Origin: Takifugu bimaculatus
Taxonomy: Eukaryota > Chordata > Actinopteri > Tetraodontiformes > Tetraodontidae
Direction: 5' to 3'
DNA: 64,000 nt
Assembly (NCBI GenBank): GCA_004026145.2
Contig: CP034990.1
Location: 11,059,566-11,123,565 of the forward strand
Shown: positions 26,950-36,859 of the stretch, piece by piece
How positions within the stretch are numbered: position 1 is the stretch's first letter
Layout: the number at the start of each line of letters is the position of its first letter
The notes under the pieces: generated by a model
The model's input: the letters and a program-made list of their open reading frames with translations, nothing else
Databases searched by the model: none
Told to the model about the DNA's origin: nothing
Made by a program: the position numbers and the translations under genes

Positions 26950-27186
26950 GAAGACGGAACATCTTTATTAGCTCTCCGTATGCAGGCTGTGCTCAGCCTG
27001 AGATTGCAGGACTGACTCCTTGCTGCGAGCTGTCCAGGGGAAATGTTTACCCAAACCCCAGCGAACACGCCATTAACCTTTTCCTAGATAGAAGACAAAC
27101 AAGAATGTCCCTGCACGAGGGCAATAAAGACGCAAACACGTATCCGAGACCATCATGGCAATCATCTCATTATGAAGCGGTGGGAG
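26950..27186 (+). other. Weak exon candidate, plus strand, within CELF intron
   Basis: A long polypyrimidine tract (26918-26946) ends in CACAG at 26949. Then 79 codons' worth of open sequence (contained in a plus-strand frame open to 27302) runs to a donor-like GGAG|GTAGTA at 27186/27187. If spliced there, the exon is 237 nt with both introns in phase 1, so it could be skipped without a frameshift. The peptide, for example PYAGCAQPEIAGLTPCCELS, has a mixed, protein-like composition, but I recognise no family. The pyrimidine tract is itself a CT-rich repeat, so the acceptor may be accidental. Confidence 0.2.
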
Positions 27187-27320
27187 GTAGTAACGACCCG
27201 GGGAGGCCGCTCTCTCAGGGTCTGTCTCACCGCAGTGTACCAATGTGCCTAACGTTCAGTGAAGTACCTATGAAATGCAGTGAAGTGCAAACAACTGATT
27301 AACCTAACAGTGATGAGCAA

Positions 27321-27382
27321 CCCCCCCCCCCCCACACACACACACACACACACGCACACACACTCACACACACACTCACACA
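27321..27382. repeat. Poly(C) joined to (CA)n
   Basis: Thirteen C followed by an imperfect CA tract with CG and CT interruptions. In the CELF transcript this is a (UG)-rich run of about 50 nt. Confidence 0.93.
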
Positions 27383-28098
27383 ATTTATCCAAGCAGTCCT
27401 GCTTCCTGTCTTTTCCCTCCTATCTCCTCCTGTCCCTCAATACCTCTCACCTCCCTGGAGATTGAGATGGATTTCTGGGGGCTCCGATTAAAGCCTCCAC
27501 CTGAGTGGACGTGGTGGTCTGTAGCAAAAGAAAAAAAAAGAGGAGGGTGGGGCTTGTGCAGAGGGGTACTGGGAAACCTGGGAGCTACCACAGCTAGGGG
27601 CATAATTCAATCAGACCTCGATAATTCCCTCGATGCGAGAGTCGAATCCTCGTCGCACACACCGAGTACGGGTAGACACCACAAGCTCACACTCATCCTC
27701 GAACGAGGGCCTCCTCCTGGGTGGGCTTAAGAGCCTACTACTGGGTTTGTTTTACCTGTGTCATTTGAAGAGGCCATTATTTTAATTGAAAAGTTACCCG
27801 TCCGCCAAAGGCAAAAACGATTGAAGGACCACAAAAAAAAGCAGTCAAGAGAATTAAAACAAAAACACCAGATGGTGATATACATGGAAAAATGATTGTT
27901 TATACTTACTGTTTGATTATATGTGATAATGAGAGTGGGATTCCTCAAGGCAATTAGTGTCTGTGGCAGCCATATTGTGAGAGGACAGGAGAAGGACAGT
28001 GCAGGCTGTTATGAAGGTGGGCTTATCAAATATCTCCGCCAGGGTGATTAGTGTAATAAGACACTGCAAGGTGAGATAGGCCACTCGCAATCTTTAAG

Positions 28099-28099
<1 letters not shown>

Positions 28100-28137
<38 letters not shown>
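28100..28137. repeat. (GT)19 microsatellite
   Basis: Nineteen perfect GT units; unlike most intron tracts here, this one reads (CA)n on the CELF strand. Confidence 0.95.
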
Positions 28138-28138
<1 letters not shown>

Positions 28139-29599
28139 ACGCGTGACTGCGCGTGTAGGAGGACAAAATCGGCACAAGCGTGATCAAGAAGAGGCTAAAA
28201 GGCTGGTTTAAAACAGAGCGAGTGACTCCCTCCATCTGTTTCCATCTGGGCGTGTTCGTGTTCTAATGTTGCGCTGTGTCCTCATGAGCCTCAGCATGTG
28301 TGTGAGAGCAAGTGTGATGTAATTCCTATGTCAATGTGGGTTCCCATGCCAGGCTGGCCGACCCTGGGGCCGTTAGCCTGTGGCAGCGGGTGTATCGGAG
28401 GCACTTACCCCTGGCAGAGTCTTCTGTTCATGGAGGGCGCTCTGGGCCTTCAGTGCTGACTCTCTGGCACAGTATGTAAGAAAGGCACATCCTAAAGTGT
28501 CCAGGAGACAGAAAGAGAGAGAGACTTATTCCAGCAGACAAGGACTTTGCAGCAACAGGGCGTCATTCTTCATTTACAGACGACCTTTGTGGTTGTGGTT
28601 TTTAAGAAGATAGCAATATCAAGGAGCAGGACCAGAAATATATTGTCTGGTGACTCAGGGATAACAGTGCTGAGAAGCAATTAAAATCAATGTTCAAGGT
28701 GTCATAATACTGTTAAGTACAAACCTTAGCTAAAGTAAGCTCTCAGACCAAATCGTCACTTTTACTGAATAGTTCTACAAAGTAAAAAGCACTTTAATGC
28801 TTTAAGTAGAAGCACACTCGAAATGCTGCACGTGAAAACAGCCTCTTGAAGGATGTTTGTTTTTGGAGATTAAGCGTTCCTGCAATCCGACCACAGATTT
28901 GTGATTCGACTGAAGTCATTCCAATTTACAACCATAAGACTGACTGGAGTTTTACAATCTGTTGCCAAAAACATGTATTTTGTAAAAATGGAACTCATAT
29001 ACTCTGCTGACAATTGCGACGTGGCTCTCTGAAGTTAATAGCTCTGAACCCTCAGAGAAAATAACCCTTGGACGAGAAATAGGATTCAAATTTTCACCAT
29101 CTCTCTAAATATGACAACCTTTGAAAGTAGAATTACCAAATTTATGCATGTGGTCTTTGCTCAGAAGAACAAAAAACGTTTCCTCATTCTTTTTTTTTTT
29201 CCCCCCATACATGTCAAATGTGTTCCAACAAGTTATGTTTCTCAGTTCAGCTGGGAGATATCAGAAGTTTCTTCTCACAGTAGTCAAAATCCATTCTTAT
29301 TCCTTTCTTTGTAGCTTTTTGTTGTTGCTGCTGCCAATTGACTGTTGGCTTTTCTACGAGTCAGACATTTAAGGAAGACAAAACGAGTGTGCGTCAATAA
29401 ATATGTCCTGAACAGAAAATGTGACAGGCCTTATTAAAGGTGAGCATTTGCTCCTTTATGAGTTTGGCAGTGCTGACAGTGGGTGACCCCCGCAGAAAAA
29501 GGTTCAGAAAAGGTTTTGCACTGTGCAGCATAATTTCCCATTACTACATGTCACACCTGCTGCAAAGGTTTCCCAGGGGAGAAGCCCCCCACCCCCAAG

Positions 29600-29620
29600 A
29601 CACACACACACACACACACA
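29600..29620. repeat. (CA)10 microsatellite
   Basis: Ten perfect units after a C-rich stretch (gccccccacccccaag). Confidence 0.92.
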
Positions 29621-32600
29621 TACAAATGATGGCTGGCATGTTACACATAACAGTCACCGCCCCCTAAAATCCCAGCAACACACTCTGGCACCCGACCAAG
29701 AGCGCTCTCGTCGGCGACAACCTTCAACCGCCGCCGCAACTGAAGAGGAGAAAATCACCCAGATGACACCAGAGCAGCGCACAGCCGAGCACAAAGTTTG
29801 GAGTAACACTTCTCACCCTTGGTCACATTAGAAAACATGGGGACTGGACATGAGGCCTCCTAAGGGCAGGCCTGTCCTGCCAGAGGCTCCTGAGAAATAC
29901 AAGTCTCCTGCCCTCTCCCTCTGATAAACCCTGTCACACAAACAGCACGACCAGAGTTCACCCGGATTCATAACTACCGTAATGCCCTACAGATTGCTGT
30001 TATTGGTTTTTTTAACAGAAACTTTCTCCGGCCTGGTTTTATTTTCTGAAACACAGGCAGCAGAAATCTCAATACTCCTTCCACACAATAGTTTCATGAA
30101 ACAGTGTCACGATCAGTTTCACTGCTCACCTCCATGATTGTTTCTCTTTCTTGTGTGATTCTAAAATCTGCCACTTCTCTTCGACGTTAATACCAACTCA
30201 AGAGTATGTTGATTATCAACTTTAACTTGAAATATTAAAATGATTACTAAGATTTTACTATGAACTCTGAATTGTGGACCATTGTGTTTAAGACAGGCCG
30301 GTAACAATTTTCTTGCATGCACAACACTGTTCGATGGTCGAGGTAGATATTTTGGCCCATATTGCGTGATTTATAGGATTCAGTCTGTGAAATAATTAAA
30401 ACCATTTCCTCTTCAGCTAATTACAATAATAATTCAATGAGGTGTCACCTGCTTTTGCTTTAGGGAGTCCCACAATTTAAAAATATTCAGCTTTTTTAGT
30501 GTGTGTGTGAATTTAAAAAAAAAATGTTCCTGTTCAAGATTTATATGGTACATCTTTTATTGATATGGCTCTAATTTCATTTTAATTGCTTTTATTTTGC
30601 CACTTTTGCCCAGCGCTGTCTTACATTTTTATTGTTAACAAATGCTGTTGCCTTGGTTATAATTATTGCATTTAAATTTTCACATTTAAAATATATGTCA
30701 TTTGTGCAAATTTAGTTAAGGAATCCTTTAATTCTGATTCCTGTACTTATTAACAAGTATCTTTACAGATATGTATTTGGTTGAAGGATGTGAGTACTCC
30801 CACCACTGCTCTGATTTTATTTTAGGAGCACCAGAAGCCATCTGCCTTCTGCTGCAGAGTTGTCACTTCCAGAAATGTGAGAGTATGTGATTGTGCGTGA
30901 TAGTATTATTGTTAAAGGGACTTTTGGCCTTTAATATGCTGGCCAGCTGGGTGGCTGCCTCTCCTTCCTGGAGCTGGTGGAAAATTGGCAGGACTTTGGC
31001 AAAACTTCATATCCAACTGTGGCAGCTTTGGAAACGCATTAAGCCCAAAGGAGTGAATGATTGAGAAAATCAGTGGTGGAACAGATGAGTGTTAGACTTT
31101 AAAAATATGAGCTGAGGCACACCAGTAATGTCTGAGGGGAGGTAACCAGGACGAAGCAGCTGGGAAAAGGTTAGGACTGACACCTCAATGTGTTAGGCGG
31201 GCTAACTGAGATAAGAATACCATGGCATTACACATACATGATAATCAGTCTATAGAATATAACCGAGGAACTGAGCAAAGGTCTTGTAAGTCAGTAATAG
31301 ATTCTATAGGACTCTAAATCTTCTTTTGTGAATTCTAGTTTGAGTTAGAAAAACATTAACGGAATGCTGGGGGAGGAAAGCTGCATTAAGTGTCAGGAAA
31401 AAAAAGAGTATGCGGTGCTGGTTTAACAAAAGGACTCGTGGCTCCCTGTGATGAGCAGGTTAAGGGAGGTGAAAACAATACTTTGGTAATCAAAGGCAAT
31501 TTAGCACGGTATAATTTTAGAGGGGGACAAGGGTTCAAGAAATTACACTTAAAGCAAATGAGAAAGGCAAATGGGCCTCTGCGTTATGTGGGACACATTT
31601 ATGCTAATTACTTAAAAAAGTGTTTATATATGGAAATGAGCATGTGCTGACAATTGCCTGCATCCAAGCATTACGAGTAAATTGCACTTTTTTGAGCATC
31701 AGATACCTGTAATTGAAATGACTTCGAAGCAAATTTGTATAAAATTCCAATTCATTAGCACCCAGTTCATGAATCATGAGCAATTTGCTCTCCTGCAGTC
31801 TCCTCACACATCTGACGCGGGAATCGTTCATTAAAGTGGAGAAAGTGTAAATCAATTTTTAAAAAACTAAGGGAAAATTATGTAAAACACCTCAATGATG
31901 CAGAACGTGTCAGCCTGACCCTCTCTTGGGCATTGAGACGTAGATACGTTAACAACACTATTACCTGCCGAGCGGCTTCCCGTCCTCCCGTTCCTTCTCT
32001 CTCCGTTTGCAGCGGAGCCGTTTGGAGCGGTTAGCTGTCGGATTCGCACATGGGCCTCTTTCTAATGATCAAAGAGGTCATCTGTAGACTTAAGCTACAG
32101 CTGTCACTCAGCGTTCGCACGGTGTCAATCATTGTCCAACACCTCTACAACATTCATGCTGCAGAGAAAACACAGCAGAGGCCTGCACGCGGCGCTCCGG
32201 GTTACTGAAAACTATCATTTAAAAAATAATAAAATTCACAGTAAACTACAAGGATCCGTGAATCAGGAAACACCAAATATCACCTCACTGCTGGTGTTTA
32301 CTTTTGACATTTAAATGCTAAGGGGGGGGGGTTTTCTGCCACTTTGGCAGGCTATTTATAGACAATTAAGCAGCACGGACTCACCGAGGAGGGGAGAATG
32401 GATGAGGATATTTAGCAACTCTTTGTATCTTTTCCTCCTGGCTGCGTGCTGCAGCTCAGACTCCCTCCTCTCAGCGTCAGAGACGGATTGATAGATAACA
32501 CTACTCAAGCAAAAGATTTGCCCCCCGCTAGCATTCAGCATGTCTGAACAATGCACGCGTCCTGGCACCGGCACAAAGTATTATGATAATGTAGTGCTCA

Positions 32601-34021
32601 GCGAAAAGTGATGGATGTTAAACAGCACGACCTGGCTGCACCGCGCTGGCGAGCACCAATATTGTCAAGTCATCCCACACAGTATATGGCTCCCTGACGA
32701 CATGCACGCTATCAAAAGCGCATCAGGATATAATCAGGCGCTGATCGCCACAGTGACCCTTCGAACAGGCACCAGCACAAAGCTGGAATCCCCTCAGCGC
32801 GTTCAGAAAAACCAAACTGTCCACAGACGTTTTGAGTAAAATAAGCAAGATGAAGAATTCTCAAAGCACCGAACATAATCTGCACGAGTTAGCTCCGAGC
32901 AAACGTGCGGAATATTCTGATCTGCTCTTAAATCCTTAATTACTGTGCAGTTCTGTGTTGCAGAAGCCAGACTGGGAAACATGGAGTGATGCAAATCACA
33001 CATTAGGTATGGTTTACTAACTGATGCCAAGAGCCATACAAATCATCTCCCCGAAACAAATCAAATCTTCCCCAACCTCAAACCGAGCTCAAAGAGGCTT
33101 TTCAAAATAGCTGTCTCTGTCTCTGCAGCGAATCTTTATAAACTTTTTACTTTCAGGGATTATGGAGCTGATTAAATCCTCCCTGACTGTTCTGTGTCTC
33201 AGCTGTGAAAAATGTTTGCATTAATGTTTATGATGGAGAGACAAAAAATGGGGATTGGACGTATGACTGAAGTCGATGAGCCTCCTGTTCTCCTGCTATA
33301 ACCGTGACCCATTTGCATATTTAGCTGTCTCTTCTAACCCACAATAGCTACAAAGTACTCCTGGACTCACATTTACATCAGTGTTTATCAAATATTATTC
33401 TTGCGATATAGATTAAAATAGTGAATCTTGGTCTATTCGGTAAGAACACCTATTTGTTTCAACAAGTGGCCATTTTTATTTAGCTGATACAGAAAAGTTA
33501 GCAAGTTGAGGTTGGGCAGTAGCACAACATTCGTTGGTGGGTTCGGTTGTGACATTTATGGCAATGTGATGAATGTAGGCACGATATTCTGCATCCTTTC
33601 AACTTTCTCTCACATCATGGAAAATATATGGATCTTACATTGCTTAACACTTTAATCCGGAGAAATCCATCAATTGTGCCCGGTTCCGGATGCAGGCGCC
33701 TCCAAAATGAGATCCAACAAATCCAAATAGTCTCTTATGACGGTGTGTACACTATTTGTACTGATAACGACGGTGTAATTATATTAGCATTAATGTAGTC
33801 ACAATCTCAGTTATTGTTGTTCATTCATCACCATCATGGATGCCGGAGCATGAGCACAGTGTTGCTGCTGCGGCTGCCGGTTCTTCATGTAGTTTTGGTG
33901 ACACGACTGTGTCGCCCTGCCAATAATGACTTTGTCTGTCAGCGGATTAGTAAGAGTTAATTGACTGGAAACAGCTGCTGCAGCTCAGCAGAGCGGCGAG
34001 AGCGACGCAAAAGCGGTAAAG

Positions 34022-34144
34022 ATGATCAAGAAAAACCTACAGAAGGAGGTGAAAGACGGCGAGCGTTCAGCGGTGATCGTCGCGGAATCACACAGTCGAT
34101 TTAACCGCCACCTCAGTCGAGTTCGTTTTAAAGTGAGAGACTGA
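34022..34144 (+). other. Short CpG-dense patch containing a 40-codon open frame
   Basis: Bases 33980-34130 are rich in CpG within an AT-rich intron. An ATG at 34022 opens 40 lysine/arginine/glutamate-rich codons, starting MIKKNLQKEVKDGERSAV, that end at TGA 34142-34144. No family recognised. It could be a regulatory CpG cluster or chance. Confidence 0.2.
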
Positions 34145-34830
34145 TTTATGCCATAGCACCACATATTTTACGACTACAGAGTTCAGTCTAAATAGATGAA
34201 GGACTTTTGCAGTCAACTAATTAATTTCACCTTCATTCCCCCGACAAAAGAGGTTCTTGGTTTCATAACAGGCTTTCAGTCACTGGTCGGAACTACTCTT
34301 CTTGAGTGATGCGGCAGATGATGCACAAGTCCTACTTCTGTTGCGCTAACGATACTAATCCCATTTTCTTACTCGTGTACTGTCTTGCTTCAGTCCACAG
34401 GTATCGAATAACGACGCAGCATGAGGCATGAACATGGTCTAGGTGAGTGGCCAATAAGAAAAACTCATCCATATAATGCATTGGTGAAATCTCATTAAAA
34501 GTGCACACCGGTGCTCCCAAAGTGACTTTGAATGTCACGTGGAATGAAGTGGGCACAATGCATACATCTGAGTGGCCTTGGCGGAGGATGATTTGAACCG
34601 TCATATAGCCTGGCTTTGAACAGGATTATCCTTCCGGTGGCAACCACCCTCCGGAGTGTTGACATTCAGCGGTGCTCGAGGACAGGCGTAAACAGCACGG
34701 ACATCAGAAATATTGTTTTAATCGATCACCGGGCTCCAAAGAGGAACACCAGAAAGAGGGAGAGCGGTGGCAGCGTGCGCTGGTGGCCGAAGGAGGGAGG
34801 AACAGGTGGTGTAGGAAGACCATCAAGGCT

Positions 34831-34832
34831 GC

Positions 34833-34864
<32 letters not shown>

Positions 34865-34868
34865 AGAC
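34831..34868. repeat. (CA)n microsatellite
   Basis: Thirteen perfect CA units, then interrupted CA to 34868. About 1.4 kb into the CELF intron and (UG)n in that transcript. Confidence 0.93.
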
Positions 34869-35479
34869 AAAAGAATCCTGTGCTGAGCCCTCGCAGTCCC
34901 ACACAGACATGATCAATAATGATCAAGAGCATGAAGAGTAACGGCTAAGTTGCATATCACTCCTCATAAATCCTCTGTGTGAATAGATTATTTGTATTAT
35001 GATTCAGTTGACTGAAATCCAATCCAGTGTGAGTATTTGTATGCATTACAACCTACACACCAGTTAACAACTAGCTACAAATAGATATCAATCAGAGAGA
35101 AGCAGCGGTGACGTGCAGCGCAGCCTTGATACGCACTCGCACAGCACCGACAGACCTGGAAGTACTTTTCTTTTATCACAACTGAAAAACTGCCTGCGGC
35201 TTTGAAAATGGCCAAACAACACACCATTAATTCAGATTAAAAAAAAATCCCAATAGCCTGATTAATAAGAGAGAATGTTGGTGTTTTCTTTTTTTTCTTT
35301 TTACACAGTAAAACATTATGTGACTATAGAAAATAGGTCCTATAATAAAAGCCGGAACTTTTTATCTAAAAAACCAACAGACTCCCCCGCCTCCTCTTCA
35401 ACCTGCATTCATCATTATTACTATTATTAGGAGTGATCGATCACTGATTTCCCTGTCTAATTACTAATCACGCTCGTGA

Positions 35480-36228
35480 TCGGAGCTCTTTTGTGGGGGG
35501 GACTAGAAGAGCAGAGAAGACTCTGCACGCTGTCTCTCAGCTACTATTATCCTGCTTTGTACTTCCTGACTGCATCCCGCCCACGGAGCAGCGCCAACAA
35601 TACAGCTGCCGTGTAAATAGTGTTTTCCAAAGCTAATGACGTCCGAAAAAGTGGGCGACACATCGGCCCGCTGAAAGGTCACGGCAGCGTGCCAGCACCA
35701 CCTTAATCACCGCCGCCGAAAGCCTGATAACAGTTTGCGTCTTCCGCTTCCGTGACAGCCTTTAGTTAGACCTTGTGGCGCACAAAAGGGGACATTATTG
35801 TGCGCGTTATTGTAGTTTTTGGGGTAGTCAGGAATAGCACCCCACCGCCACCACCACCACCCCGGCCTGTCCCGCCCCCTTCAGCACGAGATGCGATGTA
35901 AACACACAAAGGCGTTTTCAGCTGGATTCACGTGGACAAGGCAACAATTAACCCCGCGCTCGCGAGCCGACAACCTTCCACGTGCTCCCCCTCTCACGCC
36001 TCCTCATAAACAGCGCGTGTGCCTATGTTTGCGTGCGTGTCGATGCGATGCGTGTGTGTGCGTGCGCGTGGAGGGGGGAGGTCCCACTTTGTCCCAAAAC
36101 ATCTGCCAAATAACACTTTTTACGCTTTCTCCCCGAAAAGCGTAACCACTTGCTCGGGTTATCGCCCCGCTTGTGCCCATTCTTTGTGACATTTCTCTAC
36201 ACCGGTAAAGAGAGGAGAAATAACCAAC
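35480..36228 (-). promoter_or_regulatory. GC- and CpG-enriched flank of CELF exon 1 (CpG-island-like)
   Basis: Bases around 35560-36200 contain many more CpG dinucleotides than the AT-rich surroundings, for example near 35640-35760, 35940-36010 and 36040-36075. With exon 1 they suggest a modest CpG island spanning the start of the gene and the first part of intron 1. I judged this by eye; no ratio was computed. Confidence 0.4.
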
Positions 36229-36478
36229 CTTTATGCATCCCCGTAAACCTGTCTTTCAGTACCGTGAGTTCGTATATCTTTCCGAATTCCTCAAAGAGGG
36301 GCTTCAGGTCTTTTTCCTCCAGGTTTCTGGGAATCTGGCCGATGAAAAGCTTGATGGCGTCGTGGTCCTTCATTGGAATGGTGTTCTGACCGATGGTGAG
36401 TCCGTTCATCCTGCCGGCGCTGTTCGTGGTGCTGAATCCATTCTCCTGCTGCACTCCGTTTGCAGTGACTGTAGCCAT
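36229..36478 (-). CDS. celf4: First coding exon of CELF (Bruno-like) RNA-binding protein, best match CELF4
   Basis: CELF proteins bind GU/UGU-rich RNA and control alternative splicing, mRNA stability and translation, in the nucleus and cytoplasm. The exon gives 83 codons plus one base. Residues 1-35 are a variable Asn/Gly/Ser-rich leader; from about residue 36 comes PMKDHDAIKLFIGQIPRNL, with the RRM1 RNP2 motif IKLFIG at 42-47, then the first RRM helix and strand (FEEFGKIYELTVLKD) to TGMHK at 79-83. The RNP1 motif must lie on exon 2. The coding end is set by a donor, AAAG|GTTGGT, at 36229/36228, phase 1, where reading on gives an unrelated tail and a stop. The ATG at 36478 is supported by an in-frame TGA at 36487-36485 and a good context (A at -3, G at +4). 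From memory of the family, the RRM part is nearest CELF4 (IGQIPRNL, RFTGMHKG, an MNGL motif before TIPMKDHD), with E for D in LEEKD. The GFST stretch also recalls CELF6, and fish CELF5 is possible. Family call very firm; paralogue uncertain. Confidence 0.93.
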
Positions 36479-36503
36479 CTTTCCTCAATGGGCCGGCGAG
36501 CAA

Positions 36504-36577
<74 letters not shown>

Positions 36578-36720
36578 ACTGTGCACACTCCCCCCTCCGT
36601 TATATCTTCCTCTCTCCCCGCTCCTCCTCCTCCACTCCTGCACTTCCTCCACTTCTCTTTGCTTGTTTGGAATCAGTCTTATTTATTTAGTTCTTATGCC
36701 CTATACCTGTTTTCATTTCT
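36479..36720 (-). promoter_or_regulatory. Presumed 5' UTR of the CELF gene
   Basis: Read on the minus strand this segment is strongly purine-rich: GGAGGAGGAG-type sequence over about 36600-36660, then the (GA)n tract, then a short GC-rich stretch directly before the ATG. It contains an in-frame stop (36487-36485), so it is non-coding in the CELF frame. The transcription start cannot be read from sequence, so the upstream limit is a guess. Confidence 0.5.
36506..36573 (-). repeat. (GA)34 / (CT)34 dinucleotide microsatellite beside the CELF start codon
   Basis: About 68 bases of uninterrupted CT on the plus strand, GA on the CELF sense strand, beginning 27 bases upstream of the ATG. It probably lies inside the 5' UTR or core promoter. 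GA tracts can form H-DNA and can bind GAGA-type factors, and their length is unstable, so it could vary between alleles and affect expression. It also creates false 'LSLSLS' and 'RERERE' reading frames on both strands. Confidence 0.95.
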
Positions 36721-36770
36721 AAGAGCCCCAACACACACATACACACACACATACCATTCCACTCTTTTTG

Positions 36771-36778
36771 TGACGTCA
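36771..36778. promoter_or_regulatory. Perfect CRE palindrome TGACGTCA
   Basis: Full 8-bp cAMP response element (TGACGTCA) about 293 bp upstream of the CELF ATG. CREB/ATF proteins bind this sequence, especially in promoters of neuronally regulated genes. A given 8-mer is expected by chance about once per 64 kb per strand, and CpG depletion makes this one rarer. Its promoter-proximal position makes function plausible but not proven. Confidence 0.6.
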
Positions 36779-36811
36779 ACTCGCGCTCCCGTCTACGGAA
36801 TCCACCCACGG

Positions 36812-36846
36812 GCTCATTTACATAATGAGCACGACCAGGGCCAATG
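36812..36846 (-). promoter_or_regulatory. Promoter-like cluster: 7-bp inverted repeat plus CCAAT box
   Basis: GCTCATT (36812-36818) and AATGAGC (36824-36830) form a perfect inverted repeat around TACAT. The centre, ATTTACATAAT, resembles a POU/octamer-type AT-rich site. A CCAAT pentamer (36841-36845), in plus orientation, lies in a GC-rich setting about 10 bases away. Together with the CRE about 35 bp nearer the gene, this looks like the proximal promoter of the minus-strand CELF gene. No TATA box is obvious at a fitting distance. Confidence 0.45.
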
Positions 36847-36859
36847 GGAGCGCGGGATA

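Larger units (their letters stand above)
20226..34020. other. Non-coding intron DNA without recognisable transposons
   Basis: About 14 kb with CA/C microsatellites (listed separately) and one weak exon candidate, but no LINE, SINE or DNA transposon I can identify. Several stretches (for example 23500-24000 and 24300-25600) look like unique sequence. I could not test conservation. Confidence 0.65.
1..36228 (-). other. Probable CELF intron 1 (partial)
   Basis: The donor GTTGGT begins at 36228 on the minus strand. CELF exon 2 should encode the RNP1 stretch starting CAFLTY and ending near LPGM. I see no such exon on the minus strand down to base 1, so the intron is at least 36 kb here. Very long first introns are usual in this family. 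The span holds simple repeats, one L2 3' end, one antisense LINE relic and short hairpins, described separately. A nested gene is not excluded; the one weak candidate is at 26950-27186. Confidence 0.8.

Noticed and set aside
36479..36503. Upstream start overlapping the CELF start in another frame
   Set aside because: The frame begins with TTG, not ATG, so it is not a convincing upstream ORF.
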